DNA of 64,000 bases from Olivibacter jilunii (GCF_900607235.1 NZ_LR027848.1:1-64000); one strand, 5' to 3'. Counted from the first letter of the stretch, positions 26,916 through 36,135 are shown. Translations and numbers: made by a program. Notes: a model not told the origin generated them from the letters alone.

Positions 26916-27638
26916 ATGACAACACCTAAACTTTTTATCAGTGCCTTATTACTGCTGCTAAGCATAAAAGGCTTCAGCCAAACCAACACTGTTACAGCCG
27001 CTAAAATAGGTATCGGCACTACCACTCCGGGCTTTTTACTGCATGTTCTCGGGAGCAATGCATCCCCTAGCACCAATCCTGTGATTCGTATCGCTTATAA
27101 CGGCAAAGCAGAAGATTATGTCGGTGAAACCGGGAGTATCGTATTTTCCAAACATTATGACCTCAACGCTACTGCTAAGATTTATGCATTTTCAGAATGG
27201 GGTAAAACATCATTCCACGAATCTGACTTACGTTTTGCAACCGGTACTAGCTCCGGATTGGTTGACCGTATGGTGATTAATCAATTTGGTAATGTACTGA
27301 TCGGTAAGCTCTATCAACAGTTTAACGGTTATAAACTGGATGTGAACGGGCCTATACGGGCAAACGAGGTGGTCGTTAATACGACCGGTGCCGATTTTGT
27401 GTTTGATAAAGACTATAGCCTGATGCCTTTAAAAGAGGTGGAAAAATTCATTGCACGGCATGGGCATTTACCGGAAATTCAACCAGCTGCGAAAATGCAA
27501 CAGGATGGTGTGGAACTGGGGCTTCTTAACACTAAATTATTACAAAAGATAGAGGAAATGACGCTCCATCAGATTCGTTTAGAGAAAGCACTGGAGCAGG
27601 CGCTACAGCGTATTGAGATGTTAGAAGAAAAGAAATAA
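26916..27638 (+). CDS. Tail-fibre-like secreted protein, paralogue 9 (only plus-strand copy)
   Basis: A 240-residue protein, signal peptide MTTPKLFISALLLLLSIKGF, cut near SQ. It has the repeat AKIGIGTTTPGFLLHVLGSN, a unique middle, and the most diverged C-terminal block of the family (GADFVFDKDYSLMPLKEVE, HGHLPEIQPAAKM, GLLNTKLLQKIEEMTLHQI). It has no conserved box but a standard promoter, and it converges with the MORN-type gene over a shared terminator. This could be the oldest, differently regulated member. Confidence 0.82.
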   Translation: MTTPKLFISALLLLLSIKGFSQTNTVTAAKIGIGTTTPGFLLHVLGSNASPSTNPVIRIAYNGKAEDYVGETGSIVFSKHYDLNATAKIYAFSEWGKTSFHESDLRFATGTSSGLVDRMVINQFGNVLIGKLYQQFNGYKLDVNGPIRANEVVVNTTGADFVFDKDYSLMPLKEVEKFIARHGHLPEIQPAAKMQQDGVELGLLNTKLLQKIEEMTLHQIRLEKALEQALQRIEMLEEKK

Positions 27639-27654
27639 GGAGCTTATTTTGGTT

Positions 27655-27692
27655 GTTTTTAGGCTTTTAACTGTTCTTAAAAGCCTAAAAAC
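27655..27692. terminator. Bidirectional terminator shared by convergent genes
   Basis: A near-perfect 16-base inverted repeat (GTTTTTAGGCTTTTAA / TTAAAAGCCTAAAAAC) around CTGTTC. It works on both strands, and the stop codon of the minus-strand gene (27,677-27,679) is inside it. Confidence 0.85.
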
Positions 27693-28276
27693 AATTTAGC
27701 CTTATCAAACCAACTTACTGCTTTCTCCTGAGCGGTATTGTGCTTGAACTTGGTATATTGCTTCTGCACACTGTCTTGCGGATGAAAGGTAGTGACGACT
27801 CCCTCCTTACGCCCTTTGAACAGTCGCCCTTTTTCCTTTAACTGTCCCTGTTCATCATAGAGTGCATATTTCCCGTTTTCTTCTCCCAAGTACCAGGTCG
27901 ATAACCGTCGAAGTGTACCGTTCGGATCCATGTAACGCCATTCGCCCGTTTTCAAGCCTTTATAATAAGCACCCAATACCTTTAAACTTTTGTCCGGATA
28001 TAGCTCCTGATAGGCGCCGTGCAAAACGCGGCCCTTAAAAGCGCCCTGTGTATAGCGTATACTATCCCGCAGATACCAAGCATAGATCTTCTTTGGGTCT
28101 GCTTGTTCTACTTTTTCTTTTACATTGAGCTCCGCGACTTGAAAAGAACCATCTGCATGACGAATGGTCGCTTTATTTTTATAGGGGAGCGCCTCCAATA
28201 ATTCCTTTTGCCCATAAGAAGGGAGGGAGAAGCATAGCAGGTAGATTCCGATAATCAGTGTAAAATTTAATTTCAT
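27677..28276 (-). CDS. Exported MORN-like repeat protein
   Basis: A 199-residue protein with signal peptide MKLNFTLIIGIYLLCFSLPSYGQ. It contains several MORN-variant repeats (GAFKGRVLHGAYQELYPD, GAYYKGLKTGEWRYMDPNG, GRLFKGRKEGVVTTF), as in YwqK-type proteins of Bacteroidota. It lies at the end of the secretion operon, 135 bases after the PilP-like gene, so it may be a periplasmic accessory of that machine or an unrelated passenger. No enzymatic motif is seen. Confidence 0.7.
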   Translation of the reverse strand: MKLNFTLIIGIYLLCFSLPSYGQKELLEALPYKNKATIRHADGSFQVAELNVKEKVEQADPKKIYAWYLRDSIRYTQGAFKGRVLHGAYQELYPDKSLKVLGAYYKGLKTGEWRYMDPNGTLRRLSTWYLGEENGKYALYDEQGQLKEKGRLFKGRKEGVVTTFHPQDSVQKQYTKFKHNTAQEKAVSWFDKAKLFLGF

Positions 28277-28354
28277 TGTTTTTTGTTTAGTATCAGGACA
28301 TAAGTATCAAGACCGTAGACTATGGTCGCGCTCACAGCTCGTAACGTACAACCC

Positions 28355-28400
28355 GACGATTTAACTACTTAACTACTTAACTATTTAACAACTCAACAAT
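28355..28400. repeat. Short imperfect tandem repeat
   Basis: The 8-base unit TTAACTAC occurs twice, followed by degenerate TTAACTAT, TTAACAAC and CTCAACAA units. It lies between the PilP-like and MORN-like genes and may vary in copy number. Confidence 0.6.
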
Positions 28401-28411
28401 TCCTTAACTAA

Positions 28412-28903
28412 TTATTTCGTCATTACATTCTCCTGTCCTTGATATTTTATCTTAATATAAGTAGGTGTATTTTGCAACAAGGTAACTCCCTCCCTTGTTT
28501 CACCTACTTTTATCATAAAATCCTTTTCATTCAGTCCCATCAAAATGACGCTCTTTTTTGCTTTTGCGTTCGTCACTTCTCCGAGATACTTAATCATGCC
28601 CCAATCGATATAAGGTTCTTGAGGTGGTGGATTATAATTTTCAACCACCTCGCCTGTTTCTATTACTTCCGGTTCGGCTTCTGCCCCGGCAGACAAAAAC
28701 GGATCGCGGTAGCCTCCTTTTGGCTTAAAGCTCGTGATCGTATCCGTTAAATTCGTCTTGGGCATCGATTTTTTTTCTGCTGCCATTACCGGTGTCGGTA
28801 AAATAGGATCTTCTGTGGCTTGGATGATTTTATAGAAGATCCAGCCCCATATCAGGAGTACTAATAGTAAAAGTGGTATGGTTAGTTTCTTCTTCACCTT
28901 CAT
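28412..28903 (-). CDS. PilP/GspC-like inner-membrane clamp protein
   Basis: 163 residues: a short cytoplasmic start, one membrane span (about 8-27), a linker, the motif GGYRDPFL (about 63-70) that is typical of PilP and GspC homology regions, and a small beta domain (MIKYLGEV, SVILMGLNEKDFMIKVGE, IKIKYQGQE). PilP and GspC proteins link the inner-membrane assembly platform to the secretin. Its ATG overlaps the preceding stop by one base (TAATG), supporting co-translation with the FN3-type lipoprotein. Confidence 0.8.
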   Translation of the reverse strand: MKVKKKLTIPLLLLVLLIWGWIFYKIIQATEDPILPTPVMAAEKKSMPKTNLTDTITSFKPKGGYRDPFLSAGAEAEPEVIETGEVVENYNPPPQEPYIDWGMIKYLGEVTNAKAKKSVILMGLNEKDFMIKVGETREGVTLLQNTPTYIKIKYQGQENVMTK

Positions 28904-29856
28904 TACTGATTGATCATAAAACTTCGGTAGCTCGAATAGCCACTGGTATTCCCTGCTTTATCTGTCGCGCGTAAGCGCCATATCACCCGTTCGCCGATAC
29001 TACTGCTTGTAAAATTATGACTGGTGCCTTCCAAGCTTAGGGGATATGTGGAGCTATACAGCGTGGTTGAATCGCTTTTATATACATACAGTTGATACTT
29101 CACTGCATCGCTTACCGCCTCCCATCGTAAGGTAACGGGACTTGGCACGGAAGCATTGTTCCCTGGCGCGGTCATTGTAGGCACCGCAGGAGGTGTTCTG
29201 TCGTATGTAAATTGGCGAACGGTTGACCACAGCGACTGCGAGGTGTCCGACTCCGCTCTTACCCGCCATTGGTATACCTGTTCTTTTGGTATAGTAAAAT
29301 TATGCCCCGTACTTTCCAATACACTGTCGTATAAAAGATTTTCGGGATCGGTAAAGTTATTCGTATCGATCTGCAATCGATAACCTGTAGCACCGAATAG
29401 GGTTTGCCACCCAAAGCGCAAAGCGGTATTCGCGGTTAGGAGCTGGTCTGCAGGATCGGTTTGCACCACTACCTGCTTACTTAGGTCCGACTCATATATC
29501 ACAAAAGCGCGCGTGGTATACACCGTTTCGCTGCTACCATTACGGGCCTGTACCCGCCACTGGTAGATACCCGGCTCTAAACTCAACGTAAACTTCGGCG
29601 CGGTTACCACTGTATCTGCATGGTATAGCGATACCGAATCAAAATCGGGCGATGCCACCTGCAAGCGGTATTCCAAGGCATCGTCTAGCTGCTCCCATAA
29701 GAAGGTAACGGTATAGGTAGGGATCTGTGCCTGGTTGCCCGGCGACAGGAGCGTTACCTGCCTATCTTTAATATCTTCTTCCAAAAACTCTTTACAACCA
29801 AAGGCTGTGAAAAGCAATCCTATGAACAGGATGAAAACGTTAATTTTACAGTTCAT
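28903..29856 (-). CDS. Lipoprotein with three fibronectin III-like domains, secretion-operon accessory
   Basis: 317 residues; lipoprotein signal peptide with lipobox FTAFGC (Cys21). Three FN3-like domains of about 90 residues follow, each starting with a LLSPGN / DPADQLL / TAPGNNASV type strand and containing W(E/Q)xxxxAxxYRLQ and YQWRVRA. Similar domains are common in Bacteroidota surface lipoproteins. The position between the PilO-like and PilP-like genes suggests that it is part of the machine, perhaps an outer-membrane pilotin or periplasmic scaffold. This role is inferred; classical pilotins have a different fold. Confidence 0.75.
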   Translation of the reverse strand: MNCKINVFILFIGLLFTAFGCKEFLEEDIKDRQVTLLSPGNQAQIPTYTVTFLWEQLDDALEYRLQVASPDFDSVSLYHADTVVTAPKFTLSLEPGIYQWRVQARNGSSETVYTTRAFVIYESDLSKQVVVQTDPADQLLTANTALRFGWQTLFGATGYRLQIDTNNFTDPENLLYDSVLESTGHNFTIPKEQVYQWRVRAESDTSQSLWSTVRQFTYDRTPPAVPTMTAPGNNASVPSPVTLRWEAVSDAVKYQLYVYKSDSTTLYSSTYPLSLEGTSHNFTSSSIGERVIWRLRATDKAGNTSGYSSYRSFMINQ

Positions 29857-29893
29857 TATCTTAATTTTTTTGCGTTAACCGAATAACAAGCAA

Positions 29894-30430
29894 CTAATCC
29901 CCCGCCACATAAGCCGTTGTTAAATACATCTTCAACTCGGCTGTTCTTGTAAGCGCATTCAATTCCTTCCGAAAAGCGACATTAACTAAATTCAGTTCCT
30001 TGCCTTTTTCGATCTCATACCAACATTGCAGGAGGTCATTATAACTCCCCACCAAACAATATTCATCATAGTTCACGGTCAGTCCCTCTGCAGTGACGGC
30101 CTTCGTAGGTGGTACGTCTTTAATCACCAACCCGTTGTTCTCTGCCGCAGAGGCCACAATATTTAACATGTTCACTTTCGCATTGCCTTTATCCGAAGCG
30201 TTCACGAAACCCGCGCTGCCAACCTTTTGCATCCGTGCCCTAAGCTGCGACAGCTCGGTTTCCTTCTGTTGTGAATTCGCCTGGGCCGCACGGGCTGTGT
30301 GATAGGCCGATCGTAACTCCAATGTTTTCTTGATGCTCATCTGATAGACGACGAACAAGAACAGCAGGGCACCCCACCATAGCCATTTGTTTTTCTGCTG
30401 CCAGGTATATGTTGTCCAAAATCCTTTCAT
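29894..30430 (-). CDS. GspM/PilO-like inner-membrane protein
   Basis: 178 residues: one membrane span (about 17-31), a coiled-coil stretch (about 38-66) and a ferredoxin-like C-terminal domain (GLVIKDVPPTKA, YCLVGSYNDLLQCWYEIEKG, LVNVAFRKE), the layout of PilO and GspM. Its start overlaps the stop of the GspL/PilN-like gene by ATGA, and these families normally form a heterodimer. It probably sets up the periplasmic link between ATPase platform and secretin. Confidence 0.75.
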   Translation of the reverse strand: MKGFWTTYTWQQKNKWLWWGALLFLFVVYQMSIKKTLELRSAYHTARAAQANSQQKETELSQLRARMQKVGSAGFVNASDKGNAKVNMLNIVASAAENNGLVIKDVPPTKAVTAEGLTVNYDEYCLVGSYNDLLQCWYEIEKGKELNLVNVAFRKELNALTRTAELKMYLTTAYVAGD

Positions 30431-31653
30431 CGCAAAATCAATTTAAGGTTAAATACCCCCCGCTCCTGCTTTTCATCGTATTTATAGTCTACCAAGGCAA
30501 CCTCTTTGCTAAAACTCATCATGCTTATCACTTTTACCCAATGGTTGAGGGCGCCTATAGTTTCCGTTGTACCTGTAATGCGTATCAATCCGGATTGATA
30601 TTTTGGCCTTCGTTCTTTTCTACTCGCAATTTCGTCCTGCGGAAAAAAGTTCAATTCATCTAAGCTGATATATTTGGGCACCGAAGCGCCCAGCTGATCG
30701 GCAATATAGCTCAGCGGTTCTTTATCGCCCCTTTCCGTGTAGTTAATCACTTCAACCAATTGCTCTTGACCCTTCAGCACATCCTTCAGCTGCTTAATCT
30801 CCTTATCTAGCAAAGAGACGTCACTCAAGCTGGTATCCGCCATTTTTCCATTATAGTGTAAGAAGTAGAAGGTGTTTAACAATAAGATCAATAAGAAAAA
30901 GACACCCAATAGAAGCGCTGATCGTTTAAAAAACCATTCTTGTCGTTTATCTTCTATTCTACCGGCAAGGCTATCTACGGCTAAGGTTGCCATAGGCATC
31001 TCGCTGAGCACGAGAAAACCGAGTGCAAAGGCAACCAAAAAGCGTTCGTTCATTTCCTCATCGCCAATCCGTATAATGCGTCCCGGTTGTTCCGCCTCTT
31101 CCCATTGATAGGCAATTATTTCATTTTCTTTTAGTTCAAAATGGTGCCGGGCCACTTGCAGCAATTCGCTCCTCTCTTTAACAACGGCAGGCAATAGACT
31201 TGCTATGTGAAAAGGTCCTAAACTTACAGAAAGTAGCTGCTCCTGTATTTTTGCAACGTGTAGTAATAGCTCATCCAAACGATCTCGGCGGATAACCGAG
31301 AGTACTTCCATCACGCTCTGTGAATTCCTTTGTAGATAAAAATCCTGCTTTTTAGCGTTTGGCAAAACCAAACGAAGTAGATCCATATCATCTTTGAGAT
31401 CCACGCTTCTAACAAAGCGATGGATAATCCCCTTACCATTTAGCGAAAGCGCAATAGGCACTCCATTGGGCAGGATGCTTAGTAGTTTCTCCACGGTTGG
31501 AATATCGCCTTCTCTCCGTAAAACTTCAATGGCATTCCCTTTTCGCTTCAGCAGCACCAATTGCATGAGCAGTCCTTTCTCGGCAAAAGTAGCTTCCACC
31601 GCTGCTAGCAGCGGGATATGGCGGGCATATGAAAGGAGCTGTTCTTTAAACAT
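30427..31653 (-). CDS. GspL-like or fused PilM-PilN-like protein
   Basis: 408 residues. The N-terminal 240 residues look like a degenerate actin-like cytoplasmic domain (LKRKGNAIEVL, VPIALSLNGKGIIHRFV, LGPFHIASLLPAV). A membrane span follows at about 244-265 (ALLLGVFFLLILLLNTFYFL), then a coiled coil and a PilN-like periplasmic domain (about 310-408). This is the GspL arrangement, equal to PilM fused with PilN, which recruits the GspE ATPase to the membrane. The gene is separated from the secretin gene by 72 bases. Confidence 0.78.
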   Translation of the reverse strand: MFKEQLLSYARHIPLLAAVEATFAEKGLLMQLVLLKRKGNAIEVLRREGDIPTVEKLLSILPNGVPIALSLNGKGIIHRFVRSVDLKDDMDLLRLVLPNAKKQDFYLQRNSQSVMEVLSVIRRDRLDELLLHVAKIQEQLLSVSLGPFHIASLLPAVVKERSELLQVARHHFELKENEIIAYQWEEAEQPGRIIRIGDEEMNERFLVAFALGFLVLSEMPMATLAVDSLAGRIEDKRQEWFFKRSALLLGVFFLLILLLNTFYFLHYNGKMADTSLSDVSLLDKEIKQLKDVLKGQEQLVEVINYTERGDKEPLSYIADQLGASVPKYISLDELNFFPQDEIASRKERRPKYQSGLIRITGTTETIGALNHWVKVISMMSFSKEVALVDYKYDEKQERGVFNLKLILR

Positions 31654-31725
31654 TTTAGAGTTGTTAGCTGTCAGTTATCAGCTTTTAGTAATTTTTACCG
31701 TCCCTGCGGGAGGCAAGCTTTTTAA

Positions 31726-33699
31726 TTACTGATAAATAATCGTCGGCTTAATAAACACCACCGACACCACTTTATTTTTTGATTTTGTTTTATTACTAAA
31801 AATCCATTTCAACACCGGTATACGGGACAGGAGCGGCACGCCACCACCTGTTTCGGCATTTTCATAGCGCTCGATACCACCTAATACCACCGTCTCTTCG
31901 TTCCGTATCCGGATAATCGATTCGAACTTACTGGTGGAGGTGGGTGGTGGCTGGTTGATCGGTGTATCCTGCGTAAAATCAGAAATGTCCACCGTAATAT
32001 TTAATGTCACCTGTTCATCCCCCGATACTATCGGCTTGATTTTGATGGTGGTAGCTGCTTTAATCTCGTTAAATTGCTGGGTAACAATATTCTGTGGCGT
32101 CAAAGAACCTATCTGATTCTGGGTTGACACACTATAAAAACGCGAACTTCCGATACTTAGTACAGCTGAATGCCCATTGAGCGTTGAGAGTTTGGGCACG
32201 GAACGCATCTCCACATTATTGTTATTTTCCAAAGCCCTTAAGCGTACATAAAAATTGGGTGAAACCCGCCCGAGATTAAAAGATCCGGTACCGATCCGCG
32301 ACAAGAAATCGTTAATGGAACGGGCACCAAAGGTAAAATCGGTACCATTGGATGAGAGCAATTCACCTCCTGTTCGAACGGAGTCGGAGACGCCCATGGT
32401 AATGCCTGTACTAATGGTATGCCCTTTCCGTACATCCAGCATATTGACCTCAATTAAAATCATAGGTACCAACACATCCAGTTGTTTTACCAAGGAAGCA
32501 ATTTCATTGACCTGTGGAGCAGATCCGGCTAAGAGGAGTGTATTCTGCTCGCGAAACTCCTTTATCTCCACGCCTTGTTTCCACTCGGCCGGAATCATAG
32601 CCTGCACGGTATCGATCGAACGGTGTTGTAAATGTACGGCTTTAATTTCGCGAAGACCTTCTAAGCGCCTCTCTCCAATCAGGTAAATCCCATTATCGTT
32701 TTTAAAGGTATAGACAGTGCCCCTCAGAAGTGAGGTTAACAGCTGATCAAAACCTACGTTTGTCAACTTAGCGGTCGCATTCCCCTGCAAACCACTAAAA
32801 AGAAAGTAGTTGGCCTCCACCTGTGCGGCTGCATTCTTTATAATCTGATCGATGGGGGTATTTTGCGCCTCAATGCTCAGTAATTTAGCGCCGGAGCCAT
32901 TATCGGTGGCATCAAGAAAAAACTGCGGATTACCATCAGAAGGCGTTTGCTGGATCGGCAGGCGACGCGTGCTCAGCTCTGACTGGCCGTTAATAAAGTT
33001 CTCCTCATTAGGCCCTAGCGGTAAGTATACAAAGGAACCACCGGCTGTTTCTGCCAGCTTCACCTGATTGCTAAATGCTAGCTGGCGTAAAGCGGCGCCT
33101 AACTCCATACCCTGCACAAATAAGCTTACCTGTTTGCCCTGTAGATCATTAGTCACAATCACATTCGTACCGGTTAATTGCGTAATCGTGCGGGCAACCA
33201 CCACCAGGCTATCGTTCTCAAGCGACAAGCTGATCAGCTTATTGGCAGCATCATAAGTAGCTTGCACGGGGCGTGCAGGCTGACGTACCTTGGAGGGGTC
33301 AAGGGCCGTCACGGAGATGATGCTTCCGGTGAAACCTAAATCGAGGTTATATTCTTTGGCGATGAACAGGAGAATATTGATAGGTGTTTCTCCCTGAAAA
33401 TTATTGTAAACCCGTAGTTGCAAGTTCGGATCCACATTGATATTGGTGTTAGAAGTTTCGGCCAAGGCTCGCAGGAATTCCTGTAAGCTGGCACCTGCAA
33501 CCGATAGTGTGACCTTCTCGGCCAGACCGGGCGATAGTACGGCCAGTTCATGCAGACGCTGCTCGTAACGCGTCAAACGATCTGCTTGCTGCGCCCATAG
33601 GTTGGAAGGCCATGCCTGGAGCAATAGGAACAAAAGCCCCATCCCCAGCACATATGCAACCCAGCTTTTTCTTTTTTCGTGTAAATATTTCTTTCCCAA
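31726..33699 (-). CDS. gspD: Secretin (GspD/PilQ family) outer-membrane channel
   Basis: 657 residues with a signal peptide ending ...SNLWAQ (about residue 37). N0/STN-type and N1-like domains come first (VTLSVAGASLQEFLRALAE, NINVDPNLQ), then repeated N domains, one with AMIPAEWKQGVEIKEF...TLLLAG. The secretin core occupies about 420-657 and contains the signature EETVVLGGI and GGGVPLLSRIPVLKWIFS near the C-terminus. It forms the outer-membrane gate for exported proteins or pili. It sits 4 bases after the ATPase gene. No pilotin-binding S-domain is evident, because the protein stops soon after the core. Confidence 0.93.
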   Translation of the reverse strand: MGKKYLHEKRKSWVAYVLGMGLLFLLLQAWPSNLWAQQADRLTRYEQRLHELAVLSPGLAEKVTLSVAGASLQEFLRALAETSNTNINVDPNLQLRVYNNFQGETPINILLFIAKEYNLDLGFTGSIISVTALDPSKVRQPARPVQATYDAANKLISLSLENDSLVVVARTITQLTGTNVIVTNDLQGKQVSLFVQGMELGAALRQLAFSNQVKLAETAGGSFVYLPLGPNEENFINGQSELSTRRLPIQQTPSDGNPQFFLDATDNGSGAKLLSIEAQNTPIDQIIKNAAAQVEANYFLFSGLQGNATAKLTNVGFDQLLTSLLRGTVYTFKNDNGIYLIGERRLEGLREIKAVHLQHRSIDTVQAMIPAEWKQGVEIKEFREQNTLLLAGSAPQVNEIASLVKQLDVLVPMILIEVNMLDVRKGHTISTGITMGVSDSVRTGGELLSSNGTDFTFGARSINDFLSRIGTGSFNLGRVSPNFYVRLRALENNNNVEMRSVPKLSTLNGHSAVLSIGSSRFYSVSTQNQIGSLTPQNIVTQQFNEIKAATTIKIKPIVSGDEQVTLNITVDISDFTQDTPINQPPPTSTSKFESIIRIRNEETVVLGGIERYENAETGGGVPLLSRIPVLKWIFSNKTKSKNKVVSVVFIKPTIIYQ

Positions 33700-33703
33700 A
33701 TGC

Positions 33704-35149
33704 TCAAAAATTAAAAAGTAAAGGATAAATCTCTTCTATAGTCGTTTCGCCCGCGGCAAATAATTCGAAGGCATTTTCTGCCAATGTTTTAAGCTTTCTT
33801 TCGTGCAACTCCTCGCTGACATCATAGACATTGTTTTTAATCTTTTCCGATAGATTTCGATCAATCGGAATAATCTCGTACACTGCCTTTCTACCTTTGT
33901 AGCCGGTATGAAAACAATGGTTACAACCTTTCGCCACACAATGCTTCTTCACCTCATAAAAAGCTTTGAATTGTTGCGGGTAGAGACTGGTATCGAAAGT
34001 TTCCTCCGTTTTACAATGCGGACAAAGGATCCGTAAGAGGCGTTGTGCCACGGAAGTATTCAAGGTATTTGCCAATAGAAACGGTGGCACCCCCATGTCG
34101 ATCAAACGGGAGATCGTACCCCATGCTGAATTGGTGTGGATCGTAGAAAGGACCAAGTGCCCTGTTAAAGCCAAGCGGATGGCCATGGTGGCGGTGTCGG
34201 TATCCCGTATCTCGCCTACCATAATAATATCCGGATCTTGTCGCAAAAATGTTCGCAGTGCCGCACCGAATGTAAGACCGATACTTTCTTTCAACTGTAC
34301 CTGGTTGATTCCTTCCAATGTATATTCAATCGGATCTTCAATGGTGAGAATATTCCGCGTATCCAGATTCAGTAGTTTTAAGGTTGCATAAAGCGTCGTC
34401 GTTTTACCCGAGCCCGTAGGCCCACTGATCAGCACAATACCATTCGGGCGCTTTACACCTTCCAAATAATTGCGTAAATCCGGTTCAGAAAAACCCAAGC
34501 TGTGTAAGTCGATATTCGTAGCATCATTGCTTAGCAAACGCATGACTACTTTTTCGCCGTGCAAGGTCGGCAAAATGGATACCCGGATATCAAACTTGAG
34601 GTCGCCATGCACAAAATTGATCCGCCCGTCCTGCGGTAAGCGCTTTTCCGCAATATCGAGCCCCGAAAGAATCTTTATTTTATTAACTACGGCGGGATAT
34701 TCGGTTTTATCCAAGCTATAGCGCTCGATCATCTGACCGTCGATACGAATCCGCACCCGGCAGCGCTCTTCATAAATTTCCAAATGTATATCGCTGCTTT
34801 TCAGCTTCCTCGCCTCTGCGATGAGATCAACCAAAAAATCGTCGGAGCTCCCTGCATAAGCTTCTTCCTTTTGTGCTCCCTGGGCGGATTGCTCCTCCCG
34901 GAAATAGTATTTATGGAGGTAGTGATTCAATCTGGCAGTATCTATTACCTCAACTTTAGCAGGTAGTCCCAACACCATCTCCAGCTCTTCCAACAAGGCG
35001 GGTTTGTTTTCTAATTGATCTGAATAATAAAGCACATAACCGTCCTGCCCTTTGGGAATTGCCCGGTAATACCAAGCCTGCTCCACGCTTAACAGCTGGA
35101 TATCCTTTGGAAGAAATACGAAGGTATCAAGGGAGGTTGACGTTGGCAT
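33704..35149 (-). CDS. gspE: Type II secretion / type IV pilus assembly ATPase (GspE/PilB family)
   Basis: 481 residues. An N-terminal MshEN-like region is shortened. The ATPase core has Walker A GPTGSGKTTTLY (about 240-251), an Asp box (LTIEDPIEY), Walker B DPDIIMVGEIRDTDTA and a His box (LSTIHTNSAWGT). A four-cysteine zinc site follows (CPHC at about 376, CNHC at about 410). The gene powers pseudopilus assembly together with GspF. It overlaps the prepilin peptidase gene by 23 bases. Confidence 0.94.
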   Translation of the reverse strand: MPTSTSLDTFVFLPKDIQLLSVEQAWYYRAIPKGQDGYVLYYSDQLENKPALLEELEMVLGLPAKVEVIDTARLNHYLHKYYFREEQSAQGAQKEEAYAGSSDDFLVDLIAEARKLKSSDIHLEIYEERCRVRIRIDGQMIERYSLDKTEYPAVVNKIKILSGLDIAEKRLPQDGRINFVHGDLKFDIRVSILPTLHGEKVVMRLLSNDATNIDLHSLGFSEPDLRNYLEGVKRPNGIVLISGPTGSGKTTTLYATLKLLNLDTRNILTIEDPIEYTLEGINQVQLKESIGLTFGAALRTFLRQDPDIIMVGEIRDTDTATMAIRLALTGHLVLSTIHTNSAWGTISRLIDMGVPPFLLANTLNTSVAQRLLRILCPHCKTEETFDTSLYPQQFKAFYEVKKHCVAKGCNHCFHTGYKGRKAVYEIIPIDRNLSEKIKNNVYDVSEELHERKLKTLAENAFELFAAGETTIEEIYPLLFNF

Positions 35150-35660
35150 GATTTAGGAAGTTGAATAAAAGATTATCATTATATAAATAAAGCCCCCATT
35201 GCTTTATATCGATCAGAAAGACGGCAATCAGGATGACGGCTTGTGAACCGGCTAACGGAATACTGTGTACTTTTCGGCCTCCCAGCGCTAAAATCAAAAA
35301 GAACAGTAATGTAAGTAGTAGACTGGCAATGTAGAATAGAATAAAATTAAGCGGCGAGAAGGCAAGGGTAAGGACAAGAAAAAAAAGAATATCGCCCCAG
35401 CCCAATAGCTGTTGCCCGGCAAATAAAAGCTGCCCGCGGCTAAGCTTAAAATAAAGGGCTACCAATACAAGCTGTACGCTTAGCAGTCCGATATTGACCA
35501 GCAAATGATTCCAGGCAAAAGCGCGCAGGAGAATACTATTGACTACCAGTAACGCTGCCACAACAGGAAACAAAAACCAATCGATCGCCCGATCGGCAAA
35601 ATCCTGCCAAGCCATATAGAATAAGGCCAATAGAATCAATATCACAAAGAGGGGTTGCAT
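35127..35660 (-). CDS. Prepilin peptidase, short A24 form lacking the methylase domain
   Basis: 177 residues, about six membrane spans. The two aspartates of A24 aspartic peptidases are placed as expected: WQDFADRAIDWFLFP (about residue 20) and GWGDILFF (the GxGD motif, about residue 88). The N-terminal methyltransferase domain and zinc-binding cysteines of full-length GspO/PilD are missing, as in archaeal and TadV-type enzymes. It should cleave the pseudopilins encoded at 35,677, 37,691 and 38,061. Confidence 0.82.
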   Translation of the reverse strand: MQPLFVILILLALFYMAWQDFADRAIDWFLFPVVAALLVVNSILLRAFAWNHLLVNIGLLSVQLVLVALYFKLSRGQLLFAGQQLLGWGDILFFLVLTLAFSPLNFILFYIASLLLTLLFFLILALGGRKVHSIPLAGSQAVILIAVFLIDIKQWGLYLYNDNLLFNFLNHANVNLP

Positions 35661-35676
35661 AACTCAAGTTCAAAAG

Positions 35677-36099
35677 CTAGTCTTTAACCGTTTCCTTTAG
35701 GTTTTTATCCTGATCAATCTCCCAAACGTTGAAGGTGCCATTGCCGTTGAAATCTACGACGGCAGTGGCCCGGGCCAGAAAGGTAGTTGTACCGGCATCT
35801 ACAATTTCGATCCGGTAGTTAGCCTGTCCGCCATCGGTTGTCAGTTTCTCTTGTTCAAAACCAATATCCGTTAAGTCGGTACTGTATTTTGAACGTTCGA
35901 AGAAATGATTTTTTTCTAAGGTATACACATGTTCCAGCTGCACTTTCGCTTCCGTACTTTTTGCACGGGTGATCAGCGGCATCAGATTGGGCAAAGCCAA
36001 TAACACCAGGATACCGATGATGACCAATACCACCAGCACTTCTGTCAAAGAAAAAGCTTTTAGTTTACGCTTAAACTTAAAGGTTGATCGCTTCCGCAT
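35677..36099 (-). CDS. Major pseudopilin candidate (GspG-like)
   Basis: Start chosen at 36,099 (MRKRSTF) because GGAAAAA precedes it; a TTG 12 codons upstream would be unusual. The class III leader is basic (RKRSTFKFKRKLKA) and is cut before FSLTEVLVVLVIIGILVLLA, with the essential Glu5. The globular part has TEAKVQLEHVYTLEKNHF and ends with DFNGNGTFNVWEID, which resembles the calcium-binding region of GspG. First gene of the minus-strand secretion operon, so it should be the most strongly expressed pilin. Confidence 0.88.
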   Translation of the reverse strand: MRKRSTFKFKRKLKAFSLTEVLVVLVIIGILVLLALPNLMPLITRAKSTEAKVQLEHVYTLEKNHFFERSKYSTDLTDIGFEQEKLTTDGGQANYRIEIVDAGTTTFLARATAVVDFNGNGTFNVWEIDQDKNLKETVKD

Positions 36100-36135
36100 A
36101 GGTTTTTCCGTTGATTTTAACACAGCCGCTTCCAA

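Noticed and set aside
9105-27638. Diversity-generating retroelement acting on the tail-fibre genes
   Set aside because: Variable fronts and constant ends recall such systems, but no reverse transcriptase, template repeat or adenine-biased variable repeat is visible, and variation is at the wrong end.
1-27638. Prophage or contractile injection system
   Set aside because: Tail-fibre annotation suggests it, but there are no sheath, tube, baseplate, capsid, terminase or AAA+ assembly genes, and the fibre proteins have Sec signals.
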